48,173 nucleotides of DNA from Chloroflexota bacterium (GCA_026389555.1 JAPLHQ010000013.1:1-48173); one strand, 5' to 3'. Counted from the first letter of the stretch, positions 9,302 through 20,182 are shown. Notes: generated by a model from the letters alone, not told the origin. Program-made: numbers and translations.

Positions 9302-10051
9302 ATGGGAGCAACGCCGCCGATCTTGCTCAACAACGTTGGGGTGCGCTACAACATGCGACTTAAAAAGAAGCGCACCCTGCGTCGCTCAATCACGCAGGCA
9401 TCACGATTTGATGCGAAGGGCCACTTCTGGGCACTCCGAAACATCGATCTTGAGATTAAGGATGGCGAAACGGTCGCCGTGATCGGGGGAAATGGCGCCG
9501 GGAAGAGCACGCTGCTCATGACGCTCGCTGGCATCCTGGCGCCAGATGAGGGTTCGATCGCGGTCTACGGTTCTATTGCCACACTCCTCCATGTTGGTGC
9601 GGGATTTGATGATGAGCTGAACGCGGAGGAGAACATTCTCCTCGTCGGCGCCTTCCTTGGGGTGCCAGCCTCAGCCATGAGGAAGAAGATCCCTGAGATC
9701 ATAGATTTTGCGGGGATCGGTGATTTTGCTAAATCAGAGGTGCGGACCTACAGCTCTGGCATGCGCGCGCGGCTCGGCTTTGCTGTCGCAACCTCAGTGA
9801 ACCCAGATGTATTGCTTATTGACGAGGTTCTCTCAACTGGTGACGCATCGTTCCGCGACAAGGCGAGAGATCGCATGCTCGAGCTTATGCAGAAGGCACG
9901 GGCGGTGGTCTATGTCACGCACGACCTCTCCTCTGCAAAAGCATTCTGCACGCGATCGATCGAACTTGAGGGTGGCAAGATTATTGCGGATGGACCAGCG
10001 CGCTCAATCATTGACGCATACGAGAAGAAGATGCGAGGAACGTTGCGCTGA
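9302..10051 (+). CDS. Polysaccharide export ABC transporter ATP-binding protein (Wzt/TagH-like)
   Basis: Walker A GGNGAGKSTLL, signature YSSGMRARLGFA, Walker B VLLIDEVLSTGD; directly follows the permease. Confidence 0.93.
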   Translation: MGATPPILLNNVGVRYNMRLKKKRTLRRSITQASRFDAKGHFWALRNIDLEIKDGETVAVIGGNGAGKSTLLMTLAGILAPDEGSIAVYGSIATLLHVGAGFDDELNAEENILLVGAFLGVPASAMRKKIPEIIDFAGIGDFAKSEVRTYSSGMRARLGFAVATSVNPDVLLIDEVLSTGDASFRDKARDRMLELMQKARAVVYVTHDLSSAKAFCTRSIELEGGKIIADGPARSIIDAYEKKMRGTLR

Positions 10052-10059
10052 GCGCTAAC

Positions 10060-10947
10060 CTACGGCGCCGGGCTTGGGGCCTGAAGACCACCGCCGTAGT
10101 TAAGGATCACCAGTAGCGTTCGCGCAGAATCTAGCTCCAGGATTGGCTTCACTTCCGCACTCTTGATCACCGCACCAGACGGATCACTCACCGTAACAAC
10201 GCGACCAATGGAGAGTCCGCGCGGGAAGGCGGAGCGGATCGCGGAGCTCAGCTCAATCCCGGAGGTGGTGACCTCGGCGCCAACCGGCACGTCGCGAAGC
10301 GCATCAATGTCATCAAAAACAAGCGGGTTTGCGCCGCGCCCGTGAAGGAGACCGATCGCCCCAGTCGTAGCAATCTCTGCCGTGACGGTGAACTCTGGGT
10401 CGCTTACAAGCCGTACCTGTGCACTCCCCTCCGTAACTGAAATCACACGTCCAGCGAGCGTACCCCCCGCACCGATCACTACGTCGCCTTCGGTGATCCC
10501 GTCGCGCGTTCCGCGATCAATGATCACGAGTCGCTTCCCAATCTCGAAATCACGCGCCACCACCTGCACCGCAATGCTGCTGAACGAGATTGACGATCGC
10601 AGGTCGAGGATCGCCTGGAGTTCAGTGATCTCTCGTTCAAGGCTCGCCACGCGCACGGCGGAGGCGACCGCCTCATCGCGCTCTTGCAGCGTGAGGGCGA
10701 GACGCGTGCGAAGCGCCTGAACATCCGCGGTAACCGCACCGATAACGGCAAGGCCGCGCCCAACGGCGGCGATCGGCTCCGTTACTGCACGGAGCGCACT
10801 GGAGGCGCTGTCGCGCACCGCAATGCTTGGTGGGGTGCTAGAGGTGAGGAGGAGCAGGAGTGAGAGGGCGATCAGTGCCGGAGTGCCGCGCCCGCCGAGT
10901 GAGACCCCTGTGCGACGCCCCGTTCGAAGCCGTGAACGAAAGAGCAT
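10060..10947 (-). CDS. mreC: Rod shape-determining protein MreC
   Basis: Follows mreB; N-terminal TM then coiled coil; VQVVARDFEIGKRLVIIDRGTRDGITEGDVVIGAGGTLAGRVISVTEGSAQVRLVSDPEFTV. Confidence 0.9.
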   Translation of the reverse strand: MLFRSRLRTGRRTGVSLGGRGTPALIALSLLLLLTSSTPPSIAVRDSASSALRAVTEPIAAVGRGLAVIGAVTADVQALRTRLALTLQERDEAVASAVRVASLEREITELQAILDLRSSISFSSIAVQVVARDFEIGKRLVIIDRGTRDGITEGDVVIGAGGTLAGRVISVTEGSAQVRLVSDPEFTVTAEIATTGAIGLLHGRGANPLVFDDIDALRDVPVGAEVTTSGIELSSAIRSAFPRGLSIGRVVTVSDPSGAVIKSAEVKPILELDSARTLLVILNYGGGLQAPSPAP

Positions 10948-10956
10948 GAGAGGCCG

Positions 10957-12009
10957 TTACCGGAGTGGGCGCTGGTAAGTCTCTGGCACGAGCAGCTTCT
11001 CCAGCGTCTCCACCTCTTGCAGGATGATCCCCGTGCCGCGCACCACGCAGGTGAGTGGGTCATCCGCAATGCGGACTGGCATGTTGGTCTCGGCGGCGAG
11101 TCGAATCTCAATTCCTAGTAGCAGCGCACCACCACCGGCGAGAACGATCCCCTGATCCATGATGTCCGCCACCAGCTCGGGTGGCGTCTCTTCAATGGTG
11201 TCGCGCAGCGCGTTGACGATCTCAACGAGCGATGGCTCAAGCGCTTCACGAATCTGCGGCGCACCAACCTCAACAGAACGCGGCAGGCCAGTGAGGAGGT
11301 CGCGCCCACGCAGCGTGATGCGTTGTGCATCCCACTCGCCAGAGTGCGCCGAGCCAATGGCGATCTTGATATCTTCTGCGGTGCGCTCGCCAAGGAGCAT
11401 GTTGTACTTGCGGCGAGCGTAAGCAACGATGTTCTCGTCCATCTCATCGCCAGCAATGCGAATGCTGCGCGCCGTGACGATGCCGCCGAGGCTCGTCACT
11501 GCAACCTCCGTGGTCCCGCCACCAATGTCAACGATCATGCTCCCTGATGGTTCGGCAACGGCGAGCCCTGCGCCGATCGCGGCGGCCATCGGCTCTTCAA
11601 CGAGACGGACCCATCGGGCCCCCGCCTTCAACGCCGCGTCGCGCACGGCGCGCTTCTCCACTTCCGTCACGCCAGATGGAATGCCGATGATCATGCGTGG
11701 CCGCGCGGCGAGCCAGCCGCCAGAGTGCACCTTGCGAACGTAGTAGCTGATCATCTGTTCCGTCACCGCTGCGTCGGAGATGACGCCGTCGCGGAGCGGC
11801 CGAATGGCAACGATGTTCGCTGGGGTTCGGCCGAGCATGCGCTTCGCTTCAGCACCGATGGCGATCACCTTGCGCGACTTCGCCTCAACGGCAACAACAG
11901 AGGGCTCGCTAATGACGATCCCCTTCCCATGCACATGGACGAGCGTGTTCGCCGTGCCAAGGTCGATCCCAACGTCGTTGGAGAAGAGGCTGTAGAGGCG
12001 GTTGAGCAT
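10957..12009 (-). CDS. mreB: Rod shape-determining protein MreB
   Basis: NDVGIDLGTANTLVHVHGKGIVISEPSVVAVE...AIRPLRDGVISD...MIVDIGGGTTEVAV...GIVLAGGGALL. Confidence 0.97.
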   Translation of the reverse strand: MLNRLYSLFSNDVGIDLGTANTLVHVHGKGIVISEPSVVAVEAKSRKVIAIGAEAKRMLGRTPANIVAIRPLRDGVISDAAVTEQMISYYVRKVHSGGWLAARPRMIIGIPSGVTEVEKRAVRDAALKAGARWVRLVEEPMAAAIGAGLAVAEPSGSMIVDIGGGTTEVAVTSLGGIVTARSIRIAGDEMDENIVAYARRKYNMLLGERTAEDIKIAIGSAHSGEWDAQRITLRGRDLLTGLPRSVEVGAPQIREALEPSLVEIVNALRDTIEETPPELVADIMDQGIVLAGGGALLLGIEIRLAAETNMPVRIADDPLTCVVRGTGIILQEVETLEKLLVPETYQRPLR

Positions 12010-12035
12010 TGAGCGATGGTAGCACCAGCCTCCCG

Positions 12036-12713
12036 CTAGTCTGGCGCCGCCGTGGTCGCCCAGATCGTGGGTCGCTGCGAACGGATGCTGGCCCAGCGGC
12101 CGCGCCCAATCACGAGGTGGTCGAGGAACTCAAGGTCGAGCAGTCGTGCCGCCGCCGCCACCTCCGCCGTCAGGCGCAGGTCCTCCTCCGACGGTTCCGG
12201 GTCGCCGCTCGGATGGTTATGGACGAGTGCAAAACCGACACCGCCCCCATCTACAACTGGGCGGAGCAGTTCGGCGATGCGCACGCTCGTCCCCGTCGCC
12301 GTTCCTACATATACCTGGTGCAAACCGAGCAGCCCGTTACGTCCATCAACCACAGCTACGTGAAGTTCCTCCTGCTCACGCCGCGCAAGCAGCGGCGTAG
12401 CGAGCGCAGCAAGGTCCGCCGGCGACTGCACTCGTTGACGCCCCGCCGGCCACCACGTGGACGCCGCCTCTAACGCCTGCATCACCCGCTGTACACGTTC
12501 CGACTCTTCGATAGAGAGCCCTGCACGAACCAGTCGCGCACCGATGCGCGCCTGAAAAAGCTGCTCCGGCTCACCGTTCAGTGCGCCGTGAAGGCGATCG
12601 GCAAGCCCAGGTATTCCCGCGAGCACTTCGATTGCCGCGAGGAGGCTGTCGTCACCATGCGTCGCTCCGATGGTTGTATTGGTTTCTGGGCTCTCTGCGA
12701 TCGTCACACTCAC
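12036..12713 (-). CDS. radC: RadC/JAB-domain protein
   Basis: JAMM-like FALVHNHPSGDPEPSEEDLRLTAEVAAAARLLDLEFLDHLVIG; radC-mreB-mreC order; GTG start preceded by GGAGG. Confidence 0.9.
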   Translation of the reverse strand: MSVTIAESPETNTTIGATHGDDSLLAAIEVLAGIPGLADRLHGALNGEPEQLFQARIGARLVRAGLSIEESERVQRVMQALEAASTWWPAGRQRVQSPADLAALATPLLARREQEELHVAVVDGRNGLLGLHQVYVGTATGTSVRIAELLRPVVDGGGVGFALVHNHPSGDPEPSEEDLRLTAEVAAAARLLDLEFLDHLVIGRGRWASIRSQRPTIWATTAAPD

Positions 12714-12727
12714 CTCCGCTAGTATCT

Positions 12728-12784
12728 GGTGCCTTCGGTGACGCGGCGAGCCCGCCGTTTTCCCGCTACGCCACCGAAGGCATC
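12728..12784 (-). promoter_or_regulatory. Inverted repeat / hairpin in the radC leader (or terminator of the upstream gene)
   Basis: tgccttcggtg (12730-12740) pairs perfectly with caccgaaggca (12772-12782); nested hairpin CGGCG-AGCC-CGCCG (12744-12757). Confidence 0.6.
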
Positions 12785-12872
12785 GCCACTATGGGCGGCG
12801 CCGTGTAGCGCACACGTAGCGCACGAGTACGCGCGGAGTGTGGAGATCTCGCAGGGCTACGCCGCGCCGAAG

Positions 12873-13850
12873 TTACGCCGCGAAAGTGGCGAGAACGAGC
12901 ACCGCGTTATACGCAGCGTGCAGAACGATCGTGGCGAGGAGTGAGCGACGACGCACCCAGAGCCAACCGAGCGCCAAGCCAAGTGGAAGTCGAATCGCAA
13001 AGGCGACACCAGCAACAGCGAGCGCGTCGCCGATGCTCTCACCGCCAATGTTGAGCGTGTGCGCAAAGGCGAAGACGATCGCGGAGAAGACGATCGCGCG
13101 ACGCGCGCCTGACTGACGACCCCACGCCTGCGCGATCACGCCGCGATAGAGAATCTCCTCGCCGATCGGCGCAACGATCACCGCACTCAGTAGGTTGATC
13201 AGAAGTGCGCGACTGTCGCCTGATGGTGGGAGCGGCGACTCTGGAACCGCACCCGTACTCTGAATCAGCAGTGCGCTAAACAGCGCCGCCGCAACAACTA
13301 TTGGCACCGTGAGTGCAAGCCCCCAGGCAACGTCGCCGAGTGCGCCGCCGCGCCGGTCGGCGACGGGGAGGTTTGGTGAAGGGATGCTGTGTTCGCCTGT
13401 TATCTCGCTCCATCGCGCCGCACCGGTCCCAACCACGATGAGGGCAACGACGAGGGTTGTGGCGAGGTTCGTGCTGAGCGCGATCGCGAGCGTTGCCGAC
13501 GCGGCGTCCAACTGCCCAAATCCGCCGAACGGTGCAAAGAGGAGCAGGAGCAGCGCAGGGGCAAGGATCGCGAGTGGGAGCGCCGACCAGAAGATCGCGA
13601 GTGGCCCCGGGCCACGCCAGCTCCACGCTGGTGTGTCAACGGAGCGTTGCAGTGCGGACGCACCGCTCAGTCCGATCAGTCCAAGGCTGAGGGCGAGAAG
13701 GCTGACAGCAAGCGCCACCTCACCCGCCCCTGCGATCGCAGCGAAGAAGAGTGAGCCGCCGCCAACGCTTGCGAGCAGACCAAGGACGTAGAGCGCTGGT
13801 GCCTCACGACCTTCCAGTTGAAGAAGGCCCGGTCGCGGGCGGGCGTCCAT
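12873..13850 (-). CDS. CPBP family intramembrane glutamic endopeptidase (Abi-like)
   Basis: APIGEEILYRGVIAQAW ... FSAIVFAFAHTL multi-TM signature. Confidence 0.88.
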   Translation of the reverse strand: MDARPRPGLLQLEGREAPALYVLGLLASVGGGSLFFAAIAGAGEVALAVSLLALSLGLIGLSGASALQRSVDTPAWSWRGPGPLAIFWSALPLAILAPALLLLLFAPFGGFGQLDAASATLAIALSTNLATTLVVALIVVGTGAARWSEITGEHSIPSPNLPVADRRGGALGDVAWGLALTVPIVVAAALFSALLIQSTGAVPESPLPPSGDSRALLINLLSAVIVAPIGEEILYRGVIAQAWGRQSGARRAIVFSAIVFAFAHTLNIGGESIGDALAVAGVAFAIRLPLGLALGWLWVRRRSLLATIVLHAAYNAVLVLATFAA

Positions 13851-16800
13851 TTACGGGTTTGTTCCGGCCGTCAGCTCAGCAAGCGTGTCGAGCACGCGCT
13901 TCAGTTCCGCGATGCGCTCGCCGTACAGACTAAAGTCACCGCTACGTAGCGCCTCTTGTGACTGCGTGTAGAGCTGCGAGGCGCGTGTCACCAAGCCGCT
14001 GATATCGGTTGGCTCCGTTCCGCCGCCTGGATCAACCACCCCACCGCCAACGAGGAGGTTGAGCGCCTGCGCCAACGTGTCGCCCCAGACAACCTTGGTT
14101 GAGGTTGCCGCAACAATCTTCTGGAATTCTGGGAAGGAGCTTGATGTTGACTGCAGATAGACGGGCTGCAGGTAGACGAGCGTGTCGCCGATCGGTGTGA
14201 CGATCAGGTTGCCACGCGTCACCAGCGAACCAGACTGATCCCAGAGTGTGGTCTGCGCTGAGATGATCGGATCCGCATCAATGCGTGCGCCAACCTGGCT
14301 CGGACCGAAGACGGAGGTGTCCTTCGGGAAGCGGTAGCTCACCACCTGCCCGTAGTTCTCACCATCGTTGCGTGCCGCAACCCAGGCGATCATGTTCGGT
14401 CGGCTGGTTGGAACGAGCGGCTGAATCAGCGCGAACTCCGTTGCCTCTTGGCCAGGGAGTCGAACGCGAACATAGTAGGCCTCGCCCGGTAGTGACTGCG
14501 ATCCTGCAGCAGACTCTGGAACCGTCCACACATCATCCTGGCGATAGAAGGTCTGCGGATCGGTGACGTGATAGCGCGCGTAGACGCGCGTTGCAGCATC
14601 AAAGCCCGCCTCGCCAACACGAAGGTGGGCGCGCAGGTCCTGTGGCATCTCGTCAAGTGGGCGGAGGAGGCCAGGGAAGACGCCGCTCCAGGCACGAGCG
14701 AGCGGATCTGATGCGTCGGCGATGTAGATCTTCGTCTCGCCGGTATAGAGATCCACCGTCGCCTTGATGCTATTGCGAATGTAGTTTGCCGGTCGATCAA
14801 AACTGTTCGATGCCAAGACGGATGGGTCGAAGAACTGCGCGTTCGGGAAGCGATCGCTCACCGTATAGCCATCCACCATGTAGCTGAGGCCGCCATCCTC
14901 GCGGATCACAAGGTACGGATCGCTATCCCAGCTGACAAATGGGGCGAGGGCACTGATGCGCTCACTAATGGTGCGGCGCCAGAGAAGCTGACTCTCCGCC
15001 GTAATCTGATCGCTGATGAGGAGGTTGAAGTCGCCGAGGCGCGCCGCAAAGAGGAGCCGGTCCGCAAACGTCTTCAGCGAGATGCCGCCACTCCCACTCC
15101 AGGTGGTGGTGGCGTCAGTTGCAGTTGTTCCATCATCCGCACCCTCACCGACCGGATAGTCAAACTCAGGCGTCTTGGCGCCAACGACCACCCAGTCATC
15201 ATCCAGCTCACCGAAGTAGATACGCGGCTCCGTCACCTCCGGCGCACCGTCTGTTGAGACGGGCGGGATGTCACGAATGATGAGCTGTGGGAGTCCGCCA
15301 GATGCGACGCCAGCAACAGGGACCATCGCCACGCCAATGCCGTGTGTGAAGGCGATGCGGCGATTCACCCACGTTGAGGACTGCAGCGCACGCTGCGGAT
15401 TCAGTTCGCGCGCGGAGAGCATCACGAGTCGCTGCTCGCCGTTGATCTCGTATCGATCAACATCCACGTCCGAGAAGTTGTAGTACTGGCGAACCGTCTG
15501 CAACTGGTCAAGGGTCTGCTGCAGCGGTCGGTAGTCCCAGAGTCGGGCGTCGGCAAACGTGGCGGAATCCTTCGCAATCGCCTCTGGCGTCAGCTCCGCC
15601 TCGCCGTCGTACTGCGCCTCACTCCAGCCGTCCAACCCAAAAGCGAGGCGCGTCATCTTGATGTTGTTGGCAATGTATGGCTCCTCAAGCGCAAACTCGT
15701 TCGGCTGCACCTGGAAGCGCTGCACAAACTCTGGGTAGAGGCCACCGAAGATCCCCGATGCGCCGATCCAGACAACGCCGGTTAGGACGAGTGGCCAGGT
15801 GGAACGGGTCAGTGCCGCTCCAATGAGGAAGGCGGCGGCGAGTGCGGCGATCCCAGTAAGGATGTCTAGGCCTGGGAGTCGAGCCGCCTGATCCGCATAG
15901 GAGAGACCAGTGGCAACGCCAGTGGATGAGTAGACAAGTTCCAACTTATCCAGCTGATAGCCATATGCGGTGGCGAGGAGAATCCCACCAACGAGGAGGG
16001 CGAGGTGGAGGCGCGGGAGCGCGCCAATGAAGCCGAGTCCACGAGCACCAATGGATGGGAGGTAGCGCAGCGCAGTGAGGATCGTTCCTGCAAGCAGCAG
16101 CGTCACCACGATCCCTTGCGCCAGGCGCAAGATCGGTAGCTCAAAGAGATAGAAGGAGATGTCACGACCGAAGGCCGGATCCACTACTGGGGTGCCGCTC
16201 GGATCAAACGTGACGGCGTGCTGCCAGAGGCTGATCGCCTCCCAGTTCGCCGCAACCTGCGCACCAATAATCAGCGCAACGATTACCGCAGCAACGCGCA
16301 GCGCACCGTTCCCAACGCGCACCACGGCAGAGCCTTCGCCGCCCAGGTTCGCTCCGCCACTGGAGGCGAAGAGATCGCGCAGGGCATCGCCGATTCCGTC
16401 GATGCGGATCTGCCCGCGCTCGTTGACGAGTGGTGGCCGATCTTGACGCGTCTCGCTCGTCTGCTGCCGCGTGCCGGAAGCGTCACCGCCCCCTTGGCGA
16501 CGCGAGATCAGTCCAGCGAGGAGAACGGTAATCAGTAGGAAGGCGAGCGCGGCGAGCGCGGCGACGACGAGGAGCGTCCCTTGAATCTGCAGGCGCTGCC
16601 AGAAGAGTGCGCCTGCGCCGAGTGATTCAAACCATCGTGCATCAGTGAGCAGCCCGATGATCGGGCCGCCAATGAAGAAGAGCCCAACGAGGATCGGGAA
16701 GAAGAGTGAGCGCAGGCTCAACTTGGGCCGCGTGAAGTTGGTGCCGCCCCCAGATGCGGGACGTCGTGCGCGGGGGCGCGAAGGGGGTGGGGTGCCTTCG

Positions 16801-16913
16801 TCGGCGCCGTCAACGTTGGTGCCAGCCGCATTGGCGTTCTCCGCGGCTGGGCTCTCGCCGCCACTGCGTCGGCGCTCGAGTTCCTCAAGGAAGTCCTTGA
16901 ATGGATCCGTCAC
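13851..16913 (-). CDS. UPF0182 family membrane protein
   Basis: About 1020 aa; multi-TM N-terminus; LAFGLDGWSEAQYDGEAELTPEAI...LWDYRPLQQTLDQLQTVRQYYNFSDVDVDRY...YIRNSIKATVDLYTGETKIYIADASDPLARAWSGVFPGLL. GTG start at 16913 (VTDPFKDFLEELERRR). Confidence 0.92.
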   Translation of the reverse strand: MTDPFKDFLEELERRRSGGESPAAENANAAGTNVDGADEGTPPPSRPRARRPASGGGTNFTRPKLSLRSLFFPILVGLFFIGGPIIGLLTDARWFESLGAGALFWQRLQIQGTLLVVAALAALAFLLITVLLAGLISRRQGGGDASGTRQQTSETRQDRPPLVNERGQIRIDGIGDALRDLFASSGGANLGGEGSAVVRVGNGALRVAAVIVALIIGAQVAANWEAISLWQHAVTFDPSGTPVVDPAFGRDISFYLFELPILRLAQGIVVTLLLAGTILTALRYLPSIGARGLGFIGALPRLHLALLVGGILLATAYGYQLDKLELVYSSTGVATGLSYADQAARLPGLDILTGIAALAAAFLIGAALTRSTWPLVLTGVVWIGASGIFGGLYPEFVQRFQVQPNEFALEEPYIANNIKMTRLAFGLDGWSEAQYDGEAELTPEAIAKDSATFADARLWDYRPLQQTLDQLQTVRQYYNFSDVDVDRYEINGEQRLVMLSARELNPQRALQSSTWVNRRIAFTHGIGVAMVPVAGVASGGLPQLIIRDIPPVSTDGAPEVTEPRIYFGELDDDWVVVGAKTPEFDYPVGEGADDGTTATDATTTWSGSGGISLKTFADRLLFAARLGDFNLLISDQITAESQLLWRRTISERISALAPFVSWDSDPYLVIREDGGLSYMVDGYTVSDRFPNAQFFDPSVLASNSFDRPANYIRNSIKATVDLYTGETKIYIADASDPLARAWSGVFPGLLRPLDEMPQDLRAHLRVGEAGFDAATRVYARYHVTDPQTFYRQDDVWTVPESAAGSQSLPGEAYYVRVRLPGQEATEFALIQPLVPTSRPNMIAWVAARNDGENYGQVVSYRFPKDTSVFGPSQVGARIDADPIISAQTTLWDQSGSLVTRGNLIVTPIGDTLVYLQPVYLQSTSSSFPEFQKIVAATSTKVVWGDTLAQALNLLVGGGVVDPGGGTEPTDISGLVTRASQLYTQSQEALRSGDFSLYGERIAELKRVLDTLAELTAGTNP

Positions 16914-16938
16914 GTCGTCTCCTCCGTGTTGTTCACCC

Positions 16939-17433
16939 TTACGGCCGGTGCGCCACCTCAACGGCTCGCGCAAACGCATCGAGCGCCGCCTCAGCGACCT
17001 TCGACCCACTCATCGTAGCGACTCGCATCGGATCCCACTTCGCCGCAACCTGGAGTGCGAGGGGGCGGCGCCACGGCTCGCTCGACTGCGCCGCCTCACC
17101 AACGAGTCGTAACTTGAGGCAGGAGCGCCCCTCCTCTACGGCGAGAAGGTCACCGAGGCCATTCGTCATTAAGGCTCCATAACGTTCAAGGGGTGAGATC
17201 GGCGGAGGTCCGGCGAGCGGCGCTACTTCGCGGCAGCTCACCACGCCGTCACCGTCTTGTACCCAGAAGAGGGCGATCCACCAGCCATCGGGCATGGTGC
17301 TCGGCTGCGCAGCTCCGGCGCGGATCTCCCCCTCGGCGCGCCCCTCAATCACGATCGGTCGCACCTTCAGGAAGCTCGTCCCTGGGAGCGGCAGCCGCTC
17401 CGCCGAGTTCTCCACTCCGTTACTCACTCCCAC
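16939..17433 (-). CDS. Hypothetical protein
   Basis: 164-aa ORF between guaA and the UPF0182 gene on the same strand; overlaps the guaA 3' end by 10 nt; no recognised domain. Confidence 0.5.
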   Translation of the reverse strand: MGVSNGVENSAERLPLPGTSFLKVRPIVIEGRAEGEIRAGAAQPSTMPDGWWIALFWVQDGDGVVSCREVAPLAGPPPISPLERYGALMTNGLGDLLAVEEGRSCLKLRLVGEAAQSSEPWRRPLALQVAAKWDPMRVATMSGSKVAEAALDAFARAVEVAHRP

Positions 17434-19022
17434 TCAATCGTTGCGGGCGGCTTGGAGGTGATGTCATAGACAACGCGCGTTACGTTCGGCACTTCGTTCA
17501 CGATGCGCGAAGAAATTTTTGCCATCAGGTCATACGGGAGGCGAGCCCAATCGGCGGTCATCCCGTCTTCACTCGTCACTGCGCGAATCGCCAGCACGTT
17601 GCCGTACGTTCGGCCATCACCCATTACGCCAACTGAGTGAAGCGGCGTCAACACGGCGAACGACTGCCAGATGCTGCGATACAGCCCCGCCGCCTTGATC
17701 TCATCAATGACGATCCAGTCCGCTTCGCGCAGTGTGTCGAGGCGCTCGCGCGTCACCTCGCCAAGGATGCGAATTGCAAGTCCAGGACCTGGGAAGGGCT
17801 GACGCAAGATCACGCTCTCAGGGAGTCCAAGCTGCAGGCCAACGGCGCGCACTTCGTCCTTGAAGAGTGCGCGGAGTGGCTCGACGAGTTCGAACTTCAG
17901 ATCATCTGGGAGGCCGCCCACGTTGTGGTGCGTCTTGATCTTCTGCGCAGACTTCGTCTCCTTTGAGGTTGACTCGATCACATCCGGGTAGAGCGTCCCC
18001 TGCGCGAGGAACTTGAAGTCGCCGGCCCGAGCCGACTCCTCTTCAAAGACGCGAATGAACTCTCGTCCGATGATCTTCCGCTTCTCTTCAGGGTCCACCA
18101 CCCCTTCAAGCGCATGCTGGAATCGCTCCTGCGCGTCGACCATGATGATCTTCATCCCAAGCTGTTCGGCGAACACTTCACGCAAGATCTCCGACTCGCG
18201 CTTACGCATCAGGCCGTGATCCACGTAGACGCAGGTGAGTCGATCGCCGATCGCCTTATGGACGAGCGCCGCCGCAACGGCGGAGTCAACGCCGCCAGAG
18301 AGCGCACAGAGGACGCGATCCGTTGGGCCGACCTGCGCCTTAATCGCCGCAACCGCGTCCTCCGCGAGTCGCCCTGGCGTCCAGGTTGCCTTCGCCTTTG
18401 CGATTCCGAGCACGAAGTTCTGTAGCAGCCGCTTCCCGCTCGGGGTGTGCACCACCTCCGGATGGAACTGGATCCCCCAGAGGTTGCGCGCCGTGTCGGC
18501 GAGCGCGGCGAACGGCGTGGAGTCTGTTGTTGCAAGTGCCGTAAAGCCTGGCGGCGCATCAATGATCGAGTCGCCGTGGCTCATCCAGACGCGCTCCTCA
18601 CCGGACGCGCCGAGTCCATCAAAGAGTGGACTCTCTGCGGCACTGATGCTGATGTCGGCGGGTCCATACTCACGCCGAGCGGACGGTCCGACGCGACCAC
18701 CGAGCTGCTGCGCCATCAGTTGCACGCCGTAACAGACGCCAAGGATCGGAACGCCGGCGCTCCAGAGGGCGGCGTCTGGCTTTGGCCCTGCGTCGTCATA
18801 CACGGAGAAGGGGCTGCCGCTCAGGATGATGCCAGCCGGCTTGCGCGCCAGGATCTCACTGATTGGAAGGTCGAATGGCACGAGCGCCGCATGCACGTTC
18901 ATCTCGCGGACGCGGCGCGTGATCAGTTGCGCGAACTGGCTCCCAAAATCCAAGACGAGGATGCCGCCCGTCTCAACTCCACCCGCGTGCACGCTTGTCG
19001 CAGAGCCAGCTTCAGCGGCCAC
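17424..19022 (-). CDS. guaA: GMP synthase (glutamine-hydrolysing)
   Basis: [20 protein letters not shown]...[15 protein letters not shown]...[21 protein letters not shown]...[15 protein letters not shown]...[10 protein letters not shown]. Confidence 0.98.
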   Translation of the reverse strand: MAAEAGSATSVHAGGVETGGILVLDFGSQFAQLITRRVREMNVHAALVPFDLPISEILARKPAGIILSGSPFSVYDDAGPKPDAALWSAGVPILGVCYGVQLMAQQLGGRVGPSARREYGPADISISAAESPLFDGLGASGEERVWMSHGDSIIDAPPGFTALATTDSTPFAALADTARNLWGIQFHPEVVHTPSGKRLLQNFVLGIAKAKATWTPGRLAEDAVAAIKAQVGPTDRVLCALSGGVDSAVAAALVHKAIGDRLTCVYVDHGLMRKRESEILREVFAEQLGMKIIMVDAQERFQHALEGVVDPEEKRKIIGREFIRVFEEESARAGDFKFLAQGTLYPDVIESTSKETKSAQKIKTHHNVGGLPDDLKFELVEPLRALFKDEVRAVGLQLGLPESVILRQPFPGPGLAIRILGEVTRERLDTLREADWIVIDEIKAAGLYRSIWQSFAVLTPLHSVGVMGDGRTYGNVLAIRAVTSEDGMTADWARLPYDLMAKISSRIVNEVPNVTRVVYDITSKPPATIEWE

Positions 19023-20157
19023 GCTGCCAGCTCTTCCCTTCGGTCGCCGCGGCCGGCGCGTAGATCACCTCAACATCGCGGAATGCGGCGAGCGTCTGGA
19101 CGCCGAGTGCCGCCGCTGATTGACGCACCGCACCAACAAGGTTTTCGCTTCCGTCGGTGACGCGCGACGGTCCGTTGAGGATCTGCTCCATGCTCCCTGC
19201 GATCCCCACCTCAATGCGGGTGCCGCGCGGCAGCGTTGGTGATGAGGCGGCCATCCCCCAGTTGAATCCGCCGCCTGGCGCTTCAGTTGATCTCGCAAGC
19301 GGCGAACCGATCATCACCGCGTCCGCACCAACGGCGAGCGCCTTGGCGATCTCGCCGCCCTTTCGAATTCCGCCGTCAGCCACCACTGGAACGTAGCGGC
19401 CGGTCGCCTTCATGTAGGCATCGCGCGCACCGGCAACGTCGCTCACCGCGGTCACCTGCGGCACGCCGATGCCGAGCACCTCGCGCGTGGTGCAGGCGTT
19501 CCCCGGTCCAACGCCAACGAAGATCGCAGCGGCACCCTGCTCCATCAGTGAATACGCCGCCTCAGCGTTGGTGGTGTTCCCCACTGCAACGGGGATGCTG
19601 CTCCGCTTCACAAAGTCGGCAAGCTCCAGCGGTGCGTAGCCAGTGGCAATATGTCGCGCCGATGAGACCTGACTCTGGATCACCAGCAGATCTGCGCCAC
19701 CCTTAATGATTGCGTCGCCAAACTTGCCGATCGCCTGCGGCGTTGCCGCGATCATGGCTGGCGAACCTGTGGCGTGAATCTCTGCGATGCGCTGCGCAAT
19801 CAGCGCCTCTTTTACCGGCTCCGCGTAGAGCCTGGCGAAGAGCTCTTGCACATCACCTTTCGCTGCGGCACGTATTGCGGCGAAGTGTGACGCTGGATCG
19901 TCGTAGCGGAACCAGAGGCCCTCAAGGTTGATGCAGGCCAAGCTGCCGAGCTTGTGCAGTACGCCTGCAGTTGTAGGTGAGACGACCGCATCCATCGCCG
20001 ACGCCATGATCGGCACGGCGAGTGGGATGCCGCAGAAGTTTTGCGAGAGGTCAACATCCGATGGATCTGCGGTGTCGGTGCCTGGGGCGAGCGAGATGTC
20101 ATCAAACCCGTAGGCGGGTCGGAGGTTGTCGACCTTGGAGGTGAGTTGGGGCACCAT
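19012..20157 (-). CDS. GuaB3 family IMP dehydrogenase-related protein (no CBS insertion)
   Basis: 381 aa; [24 protein letters not shown]...[14 protein letters not shown]...[28 protein letters not shown]...[32 protein letters not shown]. Confidence 0.93.
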   Translation of the reverse strand: MVPQLTSKVDNLRPAYGFDDISLAPGTDTADPSDVDLSQNFCGIPLAVPIMASAMDAVVSPTTAGVLHKLGSLACINLEGLWFRYDDPASHFAAIRAAAKGDVQELFARLYAEPVKEALIAQRIAEIHATGSPAMIAATPQAIGKFGDAIIKGGADLLVIQSQVSSARHIATGYAPLELADFVKRSSIPVAVGNTTNAEAAYSLMEQGAAAIFVGVGPGNACTTREVLGIGVPQVTAVSDVAGARDAYMKATGRYVPVVADGGIRKGGEIAKALAVGADAVMIGSPLARSTEAPGGGFNWGMAASSPTLPRGTRIEVGIAGSMEQILNGPSRVTDGSENLVGAVRQSAAALGVQTLAAFRDVEVIYAPAAATEGKSWQRGR

Positions 20158-20182
20158 TGAGGAAGTGTAGCGGCGAGCCGCG

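Noticed and set aside
18447-19160. 237-aa plus-strand ORF opposite guaA
   Set aside because: Antisense frame to a highly conserved enzyme; no domain signature.
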